Positions 36,618-45,701 of a stretch of DNA of 64,000 nucleotides are shown piece after piece; within the stretch, counting starts at the first letter, position 1; each line of letters starts with the position of its first letter. Under the pieces are notes generated by a model. The model worked only from the letters and a program-made list of their open reading frames with translations, did not search any database and was not told the DNA's origin. Made by a program: the position numbers and the translations under genes. Source of the stretch: Lachnospiraceae bacterium (GTDB taxonomy: Bacteria > Bacillota > Clostridia > Lachnospirales > Lachnospiraceae); assembly GCA_024403415.1 (NCBI GenBank), contig JAKSRY010000005.1, positions 62,001-126,000 on the forward strand. The letters are read 5' to 3'.

Positions 36618-37715
36618 ATGAGTGAAAACAATATAGGTGGAGTTTCAATGGATGATATCCTTGAAGCTGCGTTAAGTGATTTGGATGGAAAGGTGAAGGA
36701 CAAAAAGGATAATCAGCCTGCTCCTGCGAATGGACCGGTTAATCCAAGTGGTCCAATGGTAAGACAGGGAGGACCTATGCCCATGGGTGCAGTAAATCCA
36801 AGTGGCCCAGTTGTAAGAACCGGAGTACCGGCCCCGAATCCGAATAATGGTCCAATGGGAAGACCGGTAGCACCGATGCCAAATCCTAATAATGGCCCAA
36901 TGGGAAGACCGGTAGCACCAATGCCAAATCCAAATGGGGCACCAATGCCTAATCCTAATAATGGCCCAACGGGAAGACCGGTAGCACCGATGCCAAATCC
37001 AAATGGAGCACCAATGCCAAATCCAAATAATGGTCCGATGGGAAGACCGGTAGCACCGATGCCAAATCCAAACGGAGCACCAATGCCAAATCCGAATAAT
37101 GGTCCGATGGGAAGACCGGGAGCGCCGATGCCAAATCCAAACGGAGCACCAATGCCAAATCCAAATAATGGTCCGATGGGAAGACCAGGAGCACCGATGC
37201 CAAATCCAAACGGAGCACCGATGCCGAATCCAAATAATGGTCCAATGGGAAGACCAGGAGCACCGATGCCAAATCCAAACGGAGCACCGATGCCGAATCC
37301 AAATAATGGTCCAATGGGAAGACCAGGAGCACCGATGCCAAATCCAAACGGAGCGCCAATGCCAAATCCCAATAATGGTCCAATGGGAAGACCGGGAGCA
37401 CCGATGCCGAATCCAAATGGAGCGCCAATGCCAAATGGAGCGCCAATGCCAAATCCGAATAACAGACCGATGGGAAATCCTTCAGCACCTGTTAATCTTA
37501 ATCCTAACGGCGTCGTTATTCCGAATATGCCAAATGGAGCGCCAATGTCAAATCCAAATAACGGTCCAATGGGAAGACCTGGAGCACCAATGCCAAATGG
37601 TCAGCCTATGCCTAATGCACCGATGGATCCTAAAGAGTTAAAGAAGATGGAAAAAGCCAGACTTAAGGAGCAGAAGAGACTGGAAAAAGAAAGAAAAAAG
37701 AATTCAGGTGAATAA
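36618..37715 (+). CDS. Met/Pro/Asn repeat protein with charged tail
   Basis: A 365-residue low-complexity protein. Residues 1-32 are acidic and helical (SMDDILEAALSDLDGKVKDK). The centre holds seven full 23-residue units (MPNPNGAP, MPNPNNGP, MGRPGAP in series) plus degenerate copies on both sides. The last 25 residues are a basic, strongly helical tail (KKMEKARLKEQKRLEKERKK). There is no signal or TM helix, so it is probably cytosolic and extended. The helical ends may dock partners such as the kinase or VWA protein while the repeat is a spacer; this is speculation. GGAGGG precedes the ATG. It lies 86 bases after the PP2C gene, with no terminator with a T-run between them. Confidence 0.75.
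   Translation: MSENNIGGVSMDDILEAALSDLDGKVKDKKDNQPAPANGPVNPSGPMVRQGGPMPMGAVNPSGPVVRTGVPAPNPNNGPMGRPVAPMPNPNNGPMGRPVAPMPNPNGAPMPNPNNGPTGRPVAPMPNPNGAPMPNPNNGPMGRPVAPMPNPNGAPMPNPNNGPMGRPGAPMPNPNGAPMPNPNNGPMGRPGAPMPNPNGAPMPNPNNGPMGRPGAPMPNPNGAPMPNPNNGPMGRPGAPMPNPNGAPMPNPNNGPMGRPGAPMPNPNGAPMPNGAPMPNPNNRPMGNPSAPVNLNPNGVVIPNMPNGAPMSNPNNGPMGRPGAPMPNGQPMPNAPMDPKELKKMEKARLKEQKRLEKERKKNSGE
36921..37403 (+). repeat. Seven tandem 69-bp coding repeats
   Basis: Units begin at 36921, 36990, 37059, 37128, 37197, 37266 and 37335. Those at 37197 and 37266 look identical in DNA; the others differ by scattered synonymous changes and V/G or M/T swaps. Related half-units extend to about 36834 and 37610. The pattern suggests recent expansion by slippage or unequal exchange. 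Confidence 0.92.
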
Positions 37716-37717
37716 GA

Positions 37718-37993
37718 ATGCTATCAGAAGAATTACTGAATGAGGCTAACTGGTCTATAGATAATGAAGTTGTAAATGAAGATTATATCAGGATGCTCAA
37801 TATTCAAAACGGCAGCTACAGTCCTATCACCCCTGATCCTGTTCCGTATGATCCTCCAATTCCTTCAGATGATAGCCAGAGTAGTGTGTCCGGCGGCGGT
37901 AATAACAACACAGCCGCAAAAGCTATTATTTTTTCAATTATTGGAACGATACTTTTGATCGTATTGATAGCCATTATTTATAATTTTAGCTAA
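37718..37993 (+). CDS. Small tail-anchored Pro-rich protein
   Basis: A 91-residue protein starting two bases after the repeat-protein stop. It has an acidic N-terminal helix (MLSEELLNEANWSIDNE), a Pro/Asp-rich segment (TPDPVPYDPPIPSDD), a Gly/Asn linker and a single TM helix at the extreme C-terminus (about 68-89). This tail-anchor layout leaves the Pro-rich part in the cytosol. It could tether the repeat protein or the kinase complex to the membrane near the PP2C (inference). AGGTG precedes the ATG. It is the last gene before the tig promoter. Confidence 0.7.
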   Translation: MLSEELLNEANWSIDNEVVNEDYIRMLNIQNGSYSPITPDPVPYDPPIPSDDSQSSVSGGGNNNTAAKAIIFSIIGTILLIVLIAIIYNFS

Positions 37994-38027
37994 TGGAAAA
38001 GTGTATGTGGCATTATAGCCGGTTTTG

Positions 38028-38036
38028 TGGTATACT
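38028..38036 (+). promoter_or_regulatory. Extended -10 promoter for tig-clpP-clpX
   Basis: TGGTATACT is a TGn-extended -10 box without a good -35. A hairpin TCTGCG-ACT-CGCAGA (38046-38060), extendable through ACTTA/TAAGT, lies at the predicted 5' end of the mRNA. No CtsR-type direct repeat is seen. Confidence 0.45.
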
Positions 38037-38102
38037 GACTTATTGTCTGCGACTCGCAGATAAGTAAGTCAATAAATAGAAGTTTTTAAGGAGGTTACAC
38101 TA

Positions 38103-39389
38103 ATGAGTGTAAAGGTTGAAAAATTAGAAAATAATATGGCTAAGCTTGTTATCGAAGTTCCAACAGAGGAATTAGAAGAAGCATTAAATAAGGCATATCT
38201 TAAGCAGAAGGGAAGCATTAGCATTCCCGGTTTCAGAAAGGGAAAGGTTCCCCGTGCAATTGTTGAAAAAATGTATGGTCCGGAAGTTTTCTATAATGAT
38301 GCTTGTGACATTATTATTCCCGATGCATATGAGAAGGCACTGGATGAAGTAGATGAGGAAATCGTTTCTCGTCCGGAAATTGAAGTTGTTCAGATTAATA
38401 AAGGTGAGGCGTTTATATTTAGCGGAACAGTTGCTCTTAAGCCTCCTGTAGAATTAGGTAAATATAAAGGTGTAACTATTGAGAAGGTAAGCACAGAAGT
38501 TACTGATGAAGATGTTGAAGAAGCTCTTAAAAAGGAGCAGAACAACAATGCCCGTAATATTGAAGTTACAGACAGAGCTGTTCAGGATCAGGATATGGTT
38601 ATCCTTGATTTTGAGGGATTTGTTGATGGTGTAGCTTTTGATGGCGGAAAGGGTGAAAATTATCCTCTTACAATCGGATCAGGTGCATTTATTCCGGGAT
38701 TTGAGGAACAGCTTATCGGTGCCAAAATCGGTGAAGATGTTGAAGTTAATGTTACTTTCCCTGAAGATTATCAGGCAGAGGAACTTAAAGGAAAAGCTGC
38801 TGTATTTAAGTGTAAGGTTAATGAAATCAAGGCCAAGGAACTTCCTGAACTTGATGATGAATTCGCAGCAGAGGTTTCAGAATTTGATACCCTTGAGGAG
38901 TACAAGGCAGATATAAGAAAGAACCTTGAAGAAGCAAAGATTAAAGAAGCTAAGAATGAAAAGGAAAGCAAGGTTATCGAAGCAATCGTAGAAGATGCAA
39001 AGATGGATATTCCGGAGGCAATGCTTAAGACTCAGCAGGAGCAGATGGTAGAAGAGTTTGCACAGAGAATGAGTATGCAGGGTCTTTCAATGGAGCAGTA
39101 CTATCAGTTCACTGGAGCTACTTACGAGAAGTTGTTTGAATCTGTTAAGCCTTCTGCAGAAGCAAGAATTAAGTCAAGACTTGTTCTTGAAGAGATTGCA
39201 AAGAAGGAAGGATTTGAAGCTACAGAAGCTGATGTCGAAGACGAAATGAAGACAATGGCAGAAGCATACCAGATGGATGTTGAAAAGGTTAAAGAGCTTC
39301 TTCCTGAAAAGAGCCTTAAGGATATTAAGCTTGATATCTGCGTTAAGAAAGCAGCAGATTTTGTAGTTGAAAATTGTAAGGAGAAATAA
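38103..39389 (+). CDS. tig: Trigger factor
   Basis: A ribosome-bound chaperone and peptidyl-prolyl isomerase. All three domains are present in 428 residues. The N-terminal ribosome-binding domain carries the [24 protein letters not shown] signature region around residues 42-65. An FKBP-type domain (about 150-245, [15 protein letters not shown]) and a long helical C-terminal arm domain follow. AGGAGG is eight bases before the ATG. It heads a tightly packed tig-clpP-clpX operon. Confidence 0.97.
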   Translation: MSVKVEKLENNMAKLVIEVPTEELEEALNKAYLKQKGSISIPGFRKGKVPRAIVEKMYGPEVFYNDACDIIIPDAYEKALDEVDEEIVSRPEIEVVQINKGEAFIFSGTVALKPPVELGKYKGVTIEKVSTEVTDEDVEEALKKEQNNNARNIEVTDRAVQDQDMVILDFEGFVDGVAFDGGKGENYPLTIGSGAFIPGFEEQLIGAKIGEDVEVNVTFPEDYQAEELKGKAAVFKCKVNEIKAKELPELDDEFAAEVSEFDTLEEYKADIRKNLEEAKIKEAKNEKESKVIEAIVEDAKMDIPEAMLKTQQEQMVEEFAQRMSMQGLSMEQYYQFTGATYEKLFESVKPSAEARIKSRLVLEEIAKKEGFEATEADVEDEMKTMAEAYQMDVEKVKELLPEKSLKDIKLDICVKKAADFVVENCKEK

Positions 39390-39391
39390 GA

Positions 39392-39985
39392 ATGAGTTTA
39401 ATACCTAATGTCATAGAGACAAATAGTAAGGGTGAGCGTTTTTATGATATTTTTTCCAGATTATTGAAGGAAAGAATCATTTTCCTTGGTGAAGAGGTTA
39501 CAGACGTGTCAGCAAGTATTATTGTTGCACAGCTTTTGTTCCTTGAAGCAGAGGACCCTGATAAAGATATCTATTTCTATATTAACAGTCCGGGTGGATC
39601 AGTGACTGCAGGTATGGCTATTTATGATACTATGCAGTATGTAAAGTGTGATGTTTGTACTTATTGTATGGGCATGGCTGCTTCAATGGGAGCTTTTCTC
39701 CTTTCAGGAGGAACAAAAGGAAAGCGTATGGCACTTCCCAATGCGGAAATTATGATTCACCAGCCTCTTGGTGGAGCTCAGGGACAGGCTACAGAAATTG
39801 AGATTGCAGCTAAACATATTGCAAGAACAAAAGAAAAGTTAACCAGAATTCTTGCTGAAAATTGTGGAAGATCATATGAAGAAATGTGGGACGCTACAGA
39901 TAGGGATAACTGGCTTACCGCACAGGAAGCCCTTGATTTTGGTATTATCGATAAAGTAGTTAATAACAGATCAGAGGTAGAATAG
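39392..39985 (+). CDS. clpP: ATP-dependent Clp protease, ClpP subunit
   Basis: The serine-protease subunit that forms the 14-mer chamber. At 197 residues it has the full catalytic triad: Ser98 in GMAASMGAF, His123 in MIHQPLGG and Asp172 in TDRDNW. It begins [24 protein letters not shown], the typical processed N-terminus. The start codon follows the tig stop after two bases, with AAGGAG inside the tig end. ClpX is two bases downstream, giving protease and unfoldase together. Confidence 0.97.
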   Translation: MSLIPNVIETNSKGERFYDIFSRLLKERIIFLGEEVTDVSASIIVAQLLFLEAEDPDKDIYFYINSPGGSVTAGMAIYDTMQYVKCDVCTYCMGMAASMGAFLLSGGTKGKRMALPNAEIMIHQPLGGAQGQATEIEIAAKHIARTKEKLTRILAENCGRSYEEMWDATDRDNWLTAQEALDFGIIDKVVNNRSEVE

Positions 39986-39987
39986 TA

Positions 39988-41223
39988 GTGTCAGGTAAAA
40001 TGAAAATCAGATGCTCATTCTGTAATAAAGCGCAGGATGAAGTCAGAAAATTGATAGCTGGTCCGAACGGAATATATATTTGTGATGAATGTATTGAGCT
40101 TTGTTCGGACATTATAGAGGAAGAGCTGGAAGGCGATTCTGAAGTAGAAGAGGCTGATGATAAAGATATTAATCTTCTGAAACCTCTTGAGATTAAGCAG
40201 TTTCTTGATGATTATGTAATAGGTCAGGATGAAGCCAAGAAGGTATTATCTGTTGCTGTATACAATCATTATAAAAGAATTGTTTACCCGAAGAAGAAGG
40301 ATGATGAAGTTGAACTTCAAAAATCCAACATTATCATGATTGGACCAACCGGTTCGGGAAAGACTTACCTTGCTCAAACTCTTGCTAAAATAATAAATGT
40401 TCCTTTTGCAATTGCTGATGCAACAACACTTACGGAAGCCGGATATGTCGGAGAAGATGTTGAAAATATTCTTCTTAAACTTGTTCAGGCTGCTGATTAT
40501 GATATTAAAAGAGCTGAACTTGGAATTGTATATATTGATGAAATCGATAAGATTACCAAGAAGTCTGAAAATGTTTCAATAACAAGAGATGTATCGGGTG
40601 AAGGTGTTCAGCAGGCACTTCTTAAGATAATAGAAGGAACAAATGCTTCAGTACCGCCACAGGGTGGAAGAAAGCATCCACACCAGGAATTGATTCCTGT
40701 TAATACTACGAACATTCTGTTCATTTGTGGTGGAGCTTTTGATGGTCTTGAGAAGATAGTTGAGGCCAGACTTAACAGAAATTCTATTGGTTTTGGGGCT
40801 GAAGTGGTTACAAAAGCATCTTTTGAAACGGGAGAACTGTTCAAGGATGTCGTGCCGCAGGATCTTGTTAAATTTGGACTTATTCCGGAATTTGTTGGAA
40901 GAGTCCCGATTAATGTTTCCTTAGAAGGACTCGACGAGGCCGCTTTACTTAGGATACTTAAGGAACCTAAGAGTGCGCTTGTCAAGCAATATCAGAAACT
41001 GTTTGATTTTGATGATGTTGACCTTGAGTTTGAAGAAGAAGCACTTGAAACCATTGCAAAGCTTGCATTTGACAGGAAGACAGGTGCAAGAGGGCTTCGT
41101 TCCATTATGGAAAAGGCTATGATGAATGTGATGTTTGAAATACCTTCTGATCCTACAATCAGAAAGGTAATTATCACATCAGATTGCGTTGAAGGAAAAG
41201 GCGAGCCGAAAATCATAAGATAA
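39988..41223 (+). CDS. clpX: ClpX unfoldase
   Basis: The AAA+ unfoldase that delivers substrates to ClpP. The 411-residue protein has a C4 zinc-binding domain (CSFC at 9-12, then CDEC near 33-36), Walker [12 protein letters not shown], Walker [10 protein letters not shown], sensor and C-terminal D2 domains ([13 protein letters not shown]). The GTG start has AGAGG ten bases upstream; the in-frame ATG at 40000 is an alternative that would still keep the zinc site. A terminator follows. The lon gene that often comes next in Firmicutes is absent here. Confidence 0.97.
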   Translation: MSGKMKIRCSFCNKAQDEVRKLIAGPNGIYICDECIELCSDIIEEELEGDSEVEEADDKDINLLKPLEIKQFLDDYVIGQDEAKKVLSVAVYNHYKRIVYPKKKDDEVELQKSNIIMIGPTGSGKTYLAQTLAKIINVPFAIADATTLTEAGYVGEDVENILLKLVQAADYDIKRAELGIVYIDEIDKITKKSENVSITRDVSGEGVQQALLKIIEGTNASVPPQGGRKHPHQELIPVNTTNILFICGGAFDGLEKIVEARLNRNSIGFGAEVVTKASFETGELFKDVVPQDLVKFGLIPEFVGRVPINVSLEGLDEAALLRILKEPKSALVKQYQKLFDFDDVDLEFEEEALETIAKLAFDRKTGARGLRSIMEKAMMNVMFEIPSDPTIRKVIITSDCVEGKGEPKIIR

Positions 41224-41230
41224 TTAATAT

Positions 41231-41264
41231 TAGGCAGGTTCATATAGAGCCTGCCTTATCTTTT
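41231..41264 (+). terminator. Terminator after clpX
   Basis: AGGCAGG pairs with CCTGCCT around an 11-base loop and is followed by TATCTTTT. Confidence 0.65.
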
Positions 41265-41268
41265 AACC

Positions 41269-41286
41269 ATGCATCTGATGATGCAT
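41269..41286. promoter_or_regulatory. Inverted repeat upstream of engB
   Basis: ATGCATC-TGAT-GATGCAT, with 7-bp arms, lies between the clpX terminator and engB. It may be an operator or a small hairpin. Confidence 0.3.
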
Positions 41287-41340
41287 TAGCAGATATAAGT
41301 TTACTATTTCAATTGATACATTAGGTTGAGGAGCAGGCAT

Positions 41341-41946
41341 ATGGTAATTAAGAATGTTAATCTGGAGACAGTATGCGGTGTGACGAGTAAGTTCCCTGAA
41401 AATGAGCATATTGAATTGGCTTTTGCGGGCAAATCGAATGTCGGAAAATCTTCTTTGATTAATGGTTTGATGAATAGAAAATCTTTGGCAAGAACCTCAC
41501 AGCAGCCAGGAAAAACTCAAACTATTAATTATTACAATATAAACAATGAATTATATTTTGTAGATTTACCGGGATATGGTTATGCAAAGGTATCTGAGGC
41601 AGAAAAAGCAAAGTGGGGGAAGATGATAGAAAAATATCTTCATACATCCAAAATGCTTAGAGTGGTATTTTTGCTTATTGATATTCGGCATGATCCGTCT
41701 AAAAATGATAAGCAGATGTATGACTGGATTTTAAATCAGGGATTTGAACCGGTTATTATAGCAACAAAGCTTGATAAAATAAACAGAAGTCAGGTGCAAA
41801 AGCAGATCAAAGCCATTAAAACAGGACTTGAGGTTGTCGAGGGAACTAAAATATTTCCTTATTCTGCTATCAGCAAGCAGGGAAGGGACGAAATATACGA
41901 ATACATCGATCAGGTTCTTGAAGCTGAAAATGAATATGCAGATTAA
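41341..41946 (+). CDS. engB: Ribosome biogenesis GTPase EngB/YsxC
   Basis: A GTPase needed for large-subunit assembly. The 201-residue protein has G1 GKSNVGKSS, G2 in TSQQPGKTQTINYY, G3 DLPGYG and G4 TKLDK, with SAISK as G5. GAGGAG lies seven bases before ATG 41341; the TTG at 41326 precedes that site. It follows clpX as in other Firmicutes but after a terminator. The next gene starts eight bases later and is likely co-transcribed. Confidence 0.95.
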   Translation: MVIKNVNLETVCGVTSKFPENEHIELAFAGKSNVGKSSLINGLMNRKSLARTSQQPGKTQTINYYNINNELYFVDLPGYGYAKVSEAEKAKWGKMIEKYLHTSKMLRVVFLLIDIRHDPSKNDKQMYDWILNQGFEPVIIATKLDKINRSQVQKQIKAIKTGLEVVEGTKIFPYSAISKQGRDEIYEYIDQVLEAENEYAD

Positions 41947-41954
41947 GAGGATAT

Positions 41955-42827
41955 ATGAAACACAGAGCTTATAATAAACTGATAGCAGTAATATTGTTAA
42001 TATGTTTCATGCTTAATATGACATTTTGTGCTGATTCAGATGAATTAAAGGATAATTCAAGTGAAGATACTATTCAGAACAGTGAAACTGAAAGCGCTGT
42101 TATGAGTAATCTTTTGGAGCTTAAAAGAATTTTTAAGTCAATTGATTCTGATTTATTACAAAAAATAGATGTCGAGAAAAACGAATTCAGTCTTGATGAA
42201 ATAATGAGAAAAGATCCTGTTTATTCCGAAATGAAATCATATAGAAAAACACTAAGTGAATATCTTGATTTCATAGAAACACTTGAAAAAACAGATAATG
42301 ATAAGGTTAATGAGGCTTATGATGCAGCGGATTATGTAGTACGTTCACTGATTAAATACATCCAGAATTACGGTGTTAAAAACGGGACAATCAGTAGATA
42401 TGGAAGAAAAGTCTCAAATGTAGATTTTGACGAATATTTCAGTAATGGGATAAATAATATTGCAAATATAGTACTGCTTTCAGAACAGATTAAAAAGATT
42501 CGGGACGAATTTAAGAGTGAAGAGATTCTTAATAGCAGTACACATCAAATAAAGTGTTCCAATATTGTATCAAAATGCAATTTTGTTCTTGCTGTCTTAA
42601 ATGATTATGAGAGTAAGTATAATACAAAGGATATTTTGGGGCAGGGTTCAGATCAGCTTTTTTTAGAGCGTGAAATGCAGGAACTTAAAGCTTTATGTGA
42701 TGATCTGACAGAATATGCTGAACATGATCTTACAGCATATGAAAAGCATATTATCTATTTGGATGGATATGTAAAAGAGTATATTAATATTATTGAGCTG
42801 TTGATTGATTCCGGACTGGTTGAATAA
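41955..42827 (+). CDS. Secreted or lipoprotein-like helical protein of unknown function
   Basis: A 290-residue protein. An N-terminal hydrophobic segment (about 8-24) ends LNMTFCADSD, a signal peptide with Cys26 in a poor lipobox (MTFC). An acidic Ser/Glu/Asn linker follows, and the rest is predicted to be almost all helical, without repeated motifs that I recognise. AGAGGA precedes the ATG just after engB. Its neighbours (a transglutaminase-like membrane protein and an ECF sigma factor with an outer domain) suggest an envelope role. The function is unknown. Confidence 0.6.
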   Translation: MKHRAYNKLIAVILLICFMLNMTFCADSDELKDNSSEDTIQNSETESAVMSNLLELKRIFKSIDSDLLQKIDVEKNEFSLDEIMRKDPVYSEMKSYRKTLSEYLDFIETLEKTDNDKVNEAYDAADYVVRSLIKYIQNYGVKNGTISRYGRKVSNVDFDEYFSNGINNIANIVLLSEQIKKIRDEFKSEEILNSSTHQIKCSNIVSKCNFVLAVLNDYESKYNTKDILGQGSDQLFLEREMQELKALCDDLTEYAEHDLTAYEKHIIYLDGYVKEYINIIELLIDSGLVE

Positions 42828-42863
42828 TAATATTCAGTAATGAAAATACATAGGAACTGGCAA

Positions 42864-44051
42864 ATGAAGAAGATTAGACGAGCAATTGTCATTTTAATAA
42901 TATTATTTATCGTAAATGTAGCTTTGTTAGTTATTAATTTGACTAAAGCCTACAATAATGAAAACAATTTGGTGAATAACGAAGCTGAATCAAAGCAGGG
43001 TGTTACGGCCGGCATTCCGGAGTTTTCATGCATGAAAAAACTTCCGGATATATCTGTTCACGATGAAAATACTAAAAAAGAAGTGTTCCCAAGATTGTAT
43101 GGACAGCTTGACAGTCTTGCTACCATTGTTATTGAAGTGGACGAAGGAAATGCTTTATTGGAAGTATCTGCAGAGATAGAGGATTTTACACAGAAATATT
43201 CAGAAACAGTGTATGTACGTGATAAAGAAAGGGTTGAATTATTAATTAAGCCTAATCTGCTTAAAAGAGATATAAGCCTTGATTCGTATAAGGATACTTA
43301 TTTTCATTATAAGGTTGAAGATTCCAATACCGGAAATGTGATTAAAGAAGAGAATATTCCTATTAAACTGATGGGTGACAGGGATATTATTAATTATGAT
43401 TCAAAGAATAAAGAGCTGGCTTTACACAATTACCTTTCGTTTCTTACTCCGGAATCCGGGGTTGTTGATGAAATTATAGGAAATGCTGCACATAATCTTG
43501 TAGATTTATCAAAAGGAAAGTATAACGGATTTGCCGGATATCAGTATGATAAATCAGTACAGGAAGATGCAACCTATTATCAGATACTTGCCATTGAGAA
43601 AACAATTTCGGATATGGGAGTTTTATATGACTCCGGAAACTACACATCCGGTAATGCCAATGAAAACCTTCAGAAGGTAAGGCTTCCCTATGAAGTATAT
43701 GAAAGCAAATTGGGAAATTGTGTTGAATTATCGTTGTTATTATCAAGCATTTTGGTGAATGAAAGAATGCATTGCTTTTTACTATTCTTTCCGGGACACT
43801 GTCAGGTGGCGGTTGAAACGGGGAAGAATACAGGAGAGTATTTTATTGTCGAAACGACAATGCTCCAGGTTACTAACAAAATGAAGTTATATTCCGATTA
43901 CGACGGGAATAAAATTGACTCATTAATAACATATATGAATCGAGAGGGATTATATCAGTATCTGACAGCAAATGATATTAAGAATGTAATTGACTGTGAT
44001 ATGGCAGACGTACTTGGTTTTCAATATGTTAATGATGGAAATGATTTCTGA
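42864..44051 (+). CDS. Membrane-anchored transglutaminase-like protein
   Basis: A 395-residue protein with one N-terminal TM anchor (about 6-27) and an extracytoplasmic part. Residues about 70-180 look like a beta-sandwich. The C-terminal region fits the transglutaminase-like papain fold: RLPYEVYESKLGNCVELS with Cys286, FFPGHCQVAVE with His312 and FIVETT with Glu330 (the usual third residue can be Asp). Such proteins may be proteases, cross-linking enzymes or inactive binders. ATG 42864 follows AGGAA by seven bases; the in-frame ATG 42840 has no ribosome site. It lies between a lipoprotein-like protein and an ECF sigma factor gene. Confidence 0.7.
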   Translation: MKKIRRAIVILIILFIVNVALLVINLTKAYNNENNLVNNEAESKQGVTAGIPEFSCMKKLPDISVHDENTKKEVFPRLYGQLDSLATIVIEVDEGNALLEVSAEIEDFTQKYSETVYVRDKERVELLIKPNLLKRDISLDSYKDTYFHYKVEDSNTGNVIKEENIPIKLMGDRDIINYDSKNKELALHNYLSFLTPESGVVDEIIGNAAHNLVDLSKGKYNGFAGYQYDKSVQEDATYYQILAIEKTISDMGVLYDSGNYTSGNANENLQKVRLPYEVYESKLGNCVELSLLLSSILVNERMHCFLLFFPGHCQVAVETGKNTGEYFIVETTMLQVTNKMKLYSDYDGNKIDSLITYMNREGLYQYLTANDIKNVIDCDMADVLGFQYVNDGNDF

Positions 44052-44101
44052 CATGATAATATTTGCATATCAATAGATGCAAATTTGTGAGGAACAGTAA
44101 T

Positions 44102-45568
44102 ATGGGCAAAGATATAAGAGATATAATCATATCCGCAAAAAATGGAGATGTTACTGCAATTGGTCAATTGTATGAAGAATTTCAAAATAAGGGAATAGCC
44201 TATGCGAAGCAGTATGTAAAGTCGCAAAGTACTGCTGAAGACATGTTTCAGGATTCATTCATTAGAGCTATTGAGCATCTGGATTCTTTTGATGACAGTA
44301 AGCAGTTTGGACCATGGTTAAATACGATTATAGGAAATACCTGTAAAAATCATCTTGCAAGAAGCCGGATGACTAATTTTTTAGATATTTCGGATGAAGA
44401 ATTTGATTATATAGATACTATCGAAAATACAAATATTGATTTTATGCCTGAGGAATCCCTGGATAAAGGTGAGATGTTCAGGATTATGGATGAAATAATA
44501 GGCACCCTTCCTGAGGCACAAAGAAGTGCGCTTCTGATGTTCTATTATAAAGATATGACAATTAAGCAGATAGCGGCTATTCAGGAAGTTTCTGAAGATA
44601 CGGTTAAAAGCCGACTGAATTATTCGAGGAAAAAGGTCGCTGCAGCAGTTGAGGATTATCAGAAAAAGAGTGGAATTAAGTTATACAGCATCGCTCTTGT
44701 TCCGCTATGTTTTTATATGTATTGCAAGTTTGGCGGAGTGAATGCCCTTGCAGCAGAATTAGAATCAAAGACCGAGCGGATAGATACCGACAAGCCAGAT
44801 GTTAAAAGTATTGCAGGTACTGCTTCAGCTAAAGCTGCATCTGCAGGAATAATCAGAAAAGCTGTTATTATTGCAGCTATAGCTGCACTTGGTACGGGAA
44901 CTGGCATTACTGCTTATTATCTTACAAATAACAGCCCAAATGAACTTGCACTGGCGGTTGATGCCGGTGGAGAAATGCCTGAAGAACAGGATCAGTTGAC
45001 CCAGGCAGAAGATACAGGTTTGCAGCAAAACGATATGGAGATTAGTGAAGATAATAAAACAGACGAAAATATGTCAGCAAGTGCAGGCGACAGTGAAAAT
45101 GCGGTTGTTGATAATATAGTCGAAATTCCGGAAAATACCGTAAAACTCGTTAGTTCAGATAAAATACAGTATGTAATTGAAGATGGTGGTAATCTGCGTC
45201 CTATAGGAGATGGCAGGTATCTGATGGATGTTGCTGTTCTCGATGAATACTATGTATCTTCAAATGGAGATGACTCAGACGTATTAAAAAAGCCGGTTAA
45301 TAATTATATAGGTGCTGATGATAATTCAGAAGAAGATGCATCTGCCGGGGATGATGCTCCTGAACTGGTTGAAGAATTGAAGAATGTTGTTGTTATTCTT
45401 TCAACGGATGCAAAAGTTAAGATAATTGGAGACATGGATGACATAGACTATGAGGGATATTCTGTAAATGAGACTTATGAAAATGATATGATACTGAGCA
45501 AACGTCCATTTAACTGCATTCTGGTTAATAAGAATGGTGAAATAACTTTTTTAGGTTATTATGAATAG
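44102..45568 (+). CDS. ECF sigma factor with fused TM and outer domain
   Basis: A 488-residue protein. Residues 1-185 are an ECF sigma-70 factor: region 2 with AEDMFQDSFIRAIEHLDSF (about 45-63) and region 4 with LPEAQRSALLMFYYKDMTIKQIA and the SEDTVKSRLNYSRKKV recognition helix. A hydrophobic patch (about 195-212), an Ala-rich linker and a TM helix (about 250-274) follow. The outside domain of about 210 residues is acidic at first and beta-rich at its end. Sigma and sensor in one chain would replace a separate anti-sigma factor. Release by proteolysis or activity while membrane-bound are both possible (inference). GAGGAA precedes ATG 44102. Confidence 0.82.
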   Translation: MGKDIRDIIISAKNGDVTAIGQLYEEFQNKGIAYAKQYVKSQSTAEDMFQDSFIRAIEHLDSFDDSKQFGPWLNTIIGNTCKNHLARSRMTNFLDISDEEFDYIDTIENTNIDFMPEESLDKGEMFRIMDEIIGTLPEAQRSALLMFYYKDMTIKQIAAIQEVSEDTVKSRLNYSRKKVAAAVEDYQKKSGIKLYSIALVPLCFYMYCKFGGVNALAAELESKTERIDTDKPDVKSIAGTASAKAASAGIIRKAVIIAAIAALGTGTGITAYYLTNNSPNELALAVDAGGEMPEEQDQLTQAEDTGLQQNDMEISEDNKTDENMSASAGDSENAVVDNIVEIPENTVKLVSSDKIQYVIEDGGNLRPIGDGRYLMDVAVLDEYYVSSNGDDSDVLKKPVNNYIGADDNSEEDASAGDDAPELVEELKNVVVILSTDAKVKIIGDMDDIDYEGYSVNETYENDMILSKRPFNCILVNKNGEITFLGYYE

Positions 45569-45596
45569 TCATAATCTATAAGATTGTTGCCGCATA

Positions 45597-45613
45597 AATA
45601 TTATGATAATATT
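45597..45613. promoter_or_regulatory. 17-bp palindrome upstream of GGDEF gene
   Basis: AATATTATGATAATATT has 8-bp arms around a central G. It may be an operator or a weak A/T hairpin ending the sigma-factor mRNA. Confidence 0.3.
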
Positions 45614-45667
45614 AATATAGGATTATTTTTGTTAATGTTTGACTACTTAGTAATGAGGAGTCGGATT

Positions 45668-45679
45668 ATGTTTGTTTAA
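45668..45679 (+). other. Possible three-codon leader ORF
   Basis: A strong ribosome site (GAGGAG, 45655-45660) sits seven bases before ATG-TTT-GTT-TAA. The GGDEF gene 22 bases further on has only a weak site (GTGAG). Ribosomes loaded here could affect translation of the main gene. Confidence 0.3.
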
Positions 45680-45701
45680 TAGATGTTAGTGAGTAACTAA
45701 G

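Noticed and set aside
36834..37610. Repeat array as a possible CRISPR
   Set aside because: Units are contiguous, coding and have no unique spacers or cas genes.
36713..37641. Long open frames on the minus strand (36713-37372) and in another plus frame (37099-37641)
   Set aside because: They exist only because a 69-bp in-frame repeat keeps all frames periodic; they have no ribosome sites and the Pro/Asn frame fits the operon.
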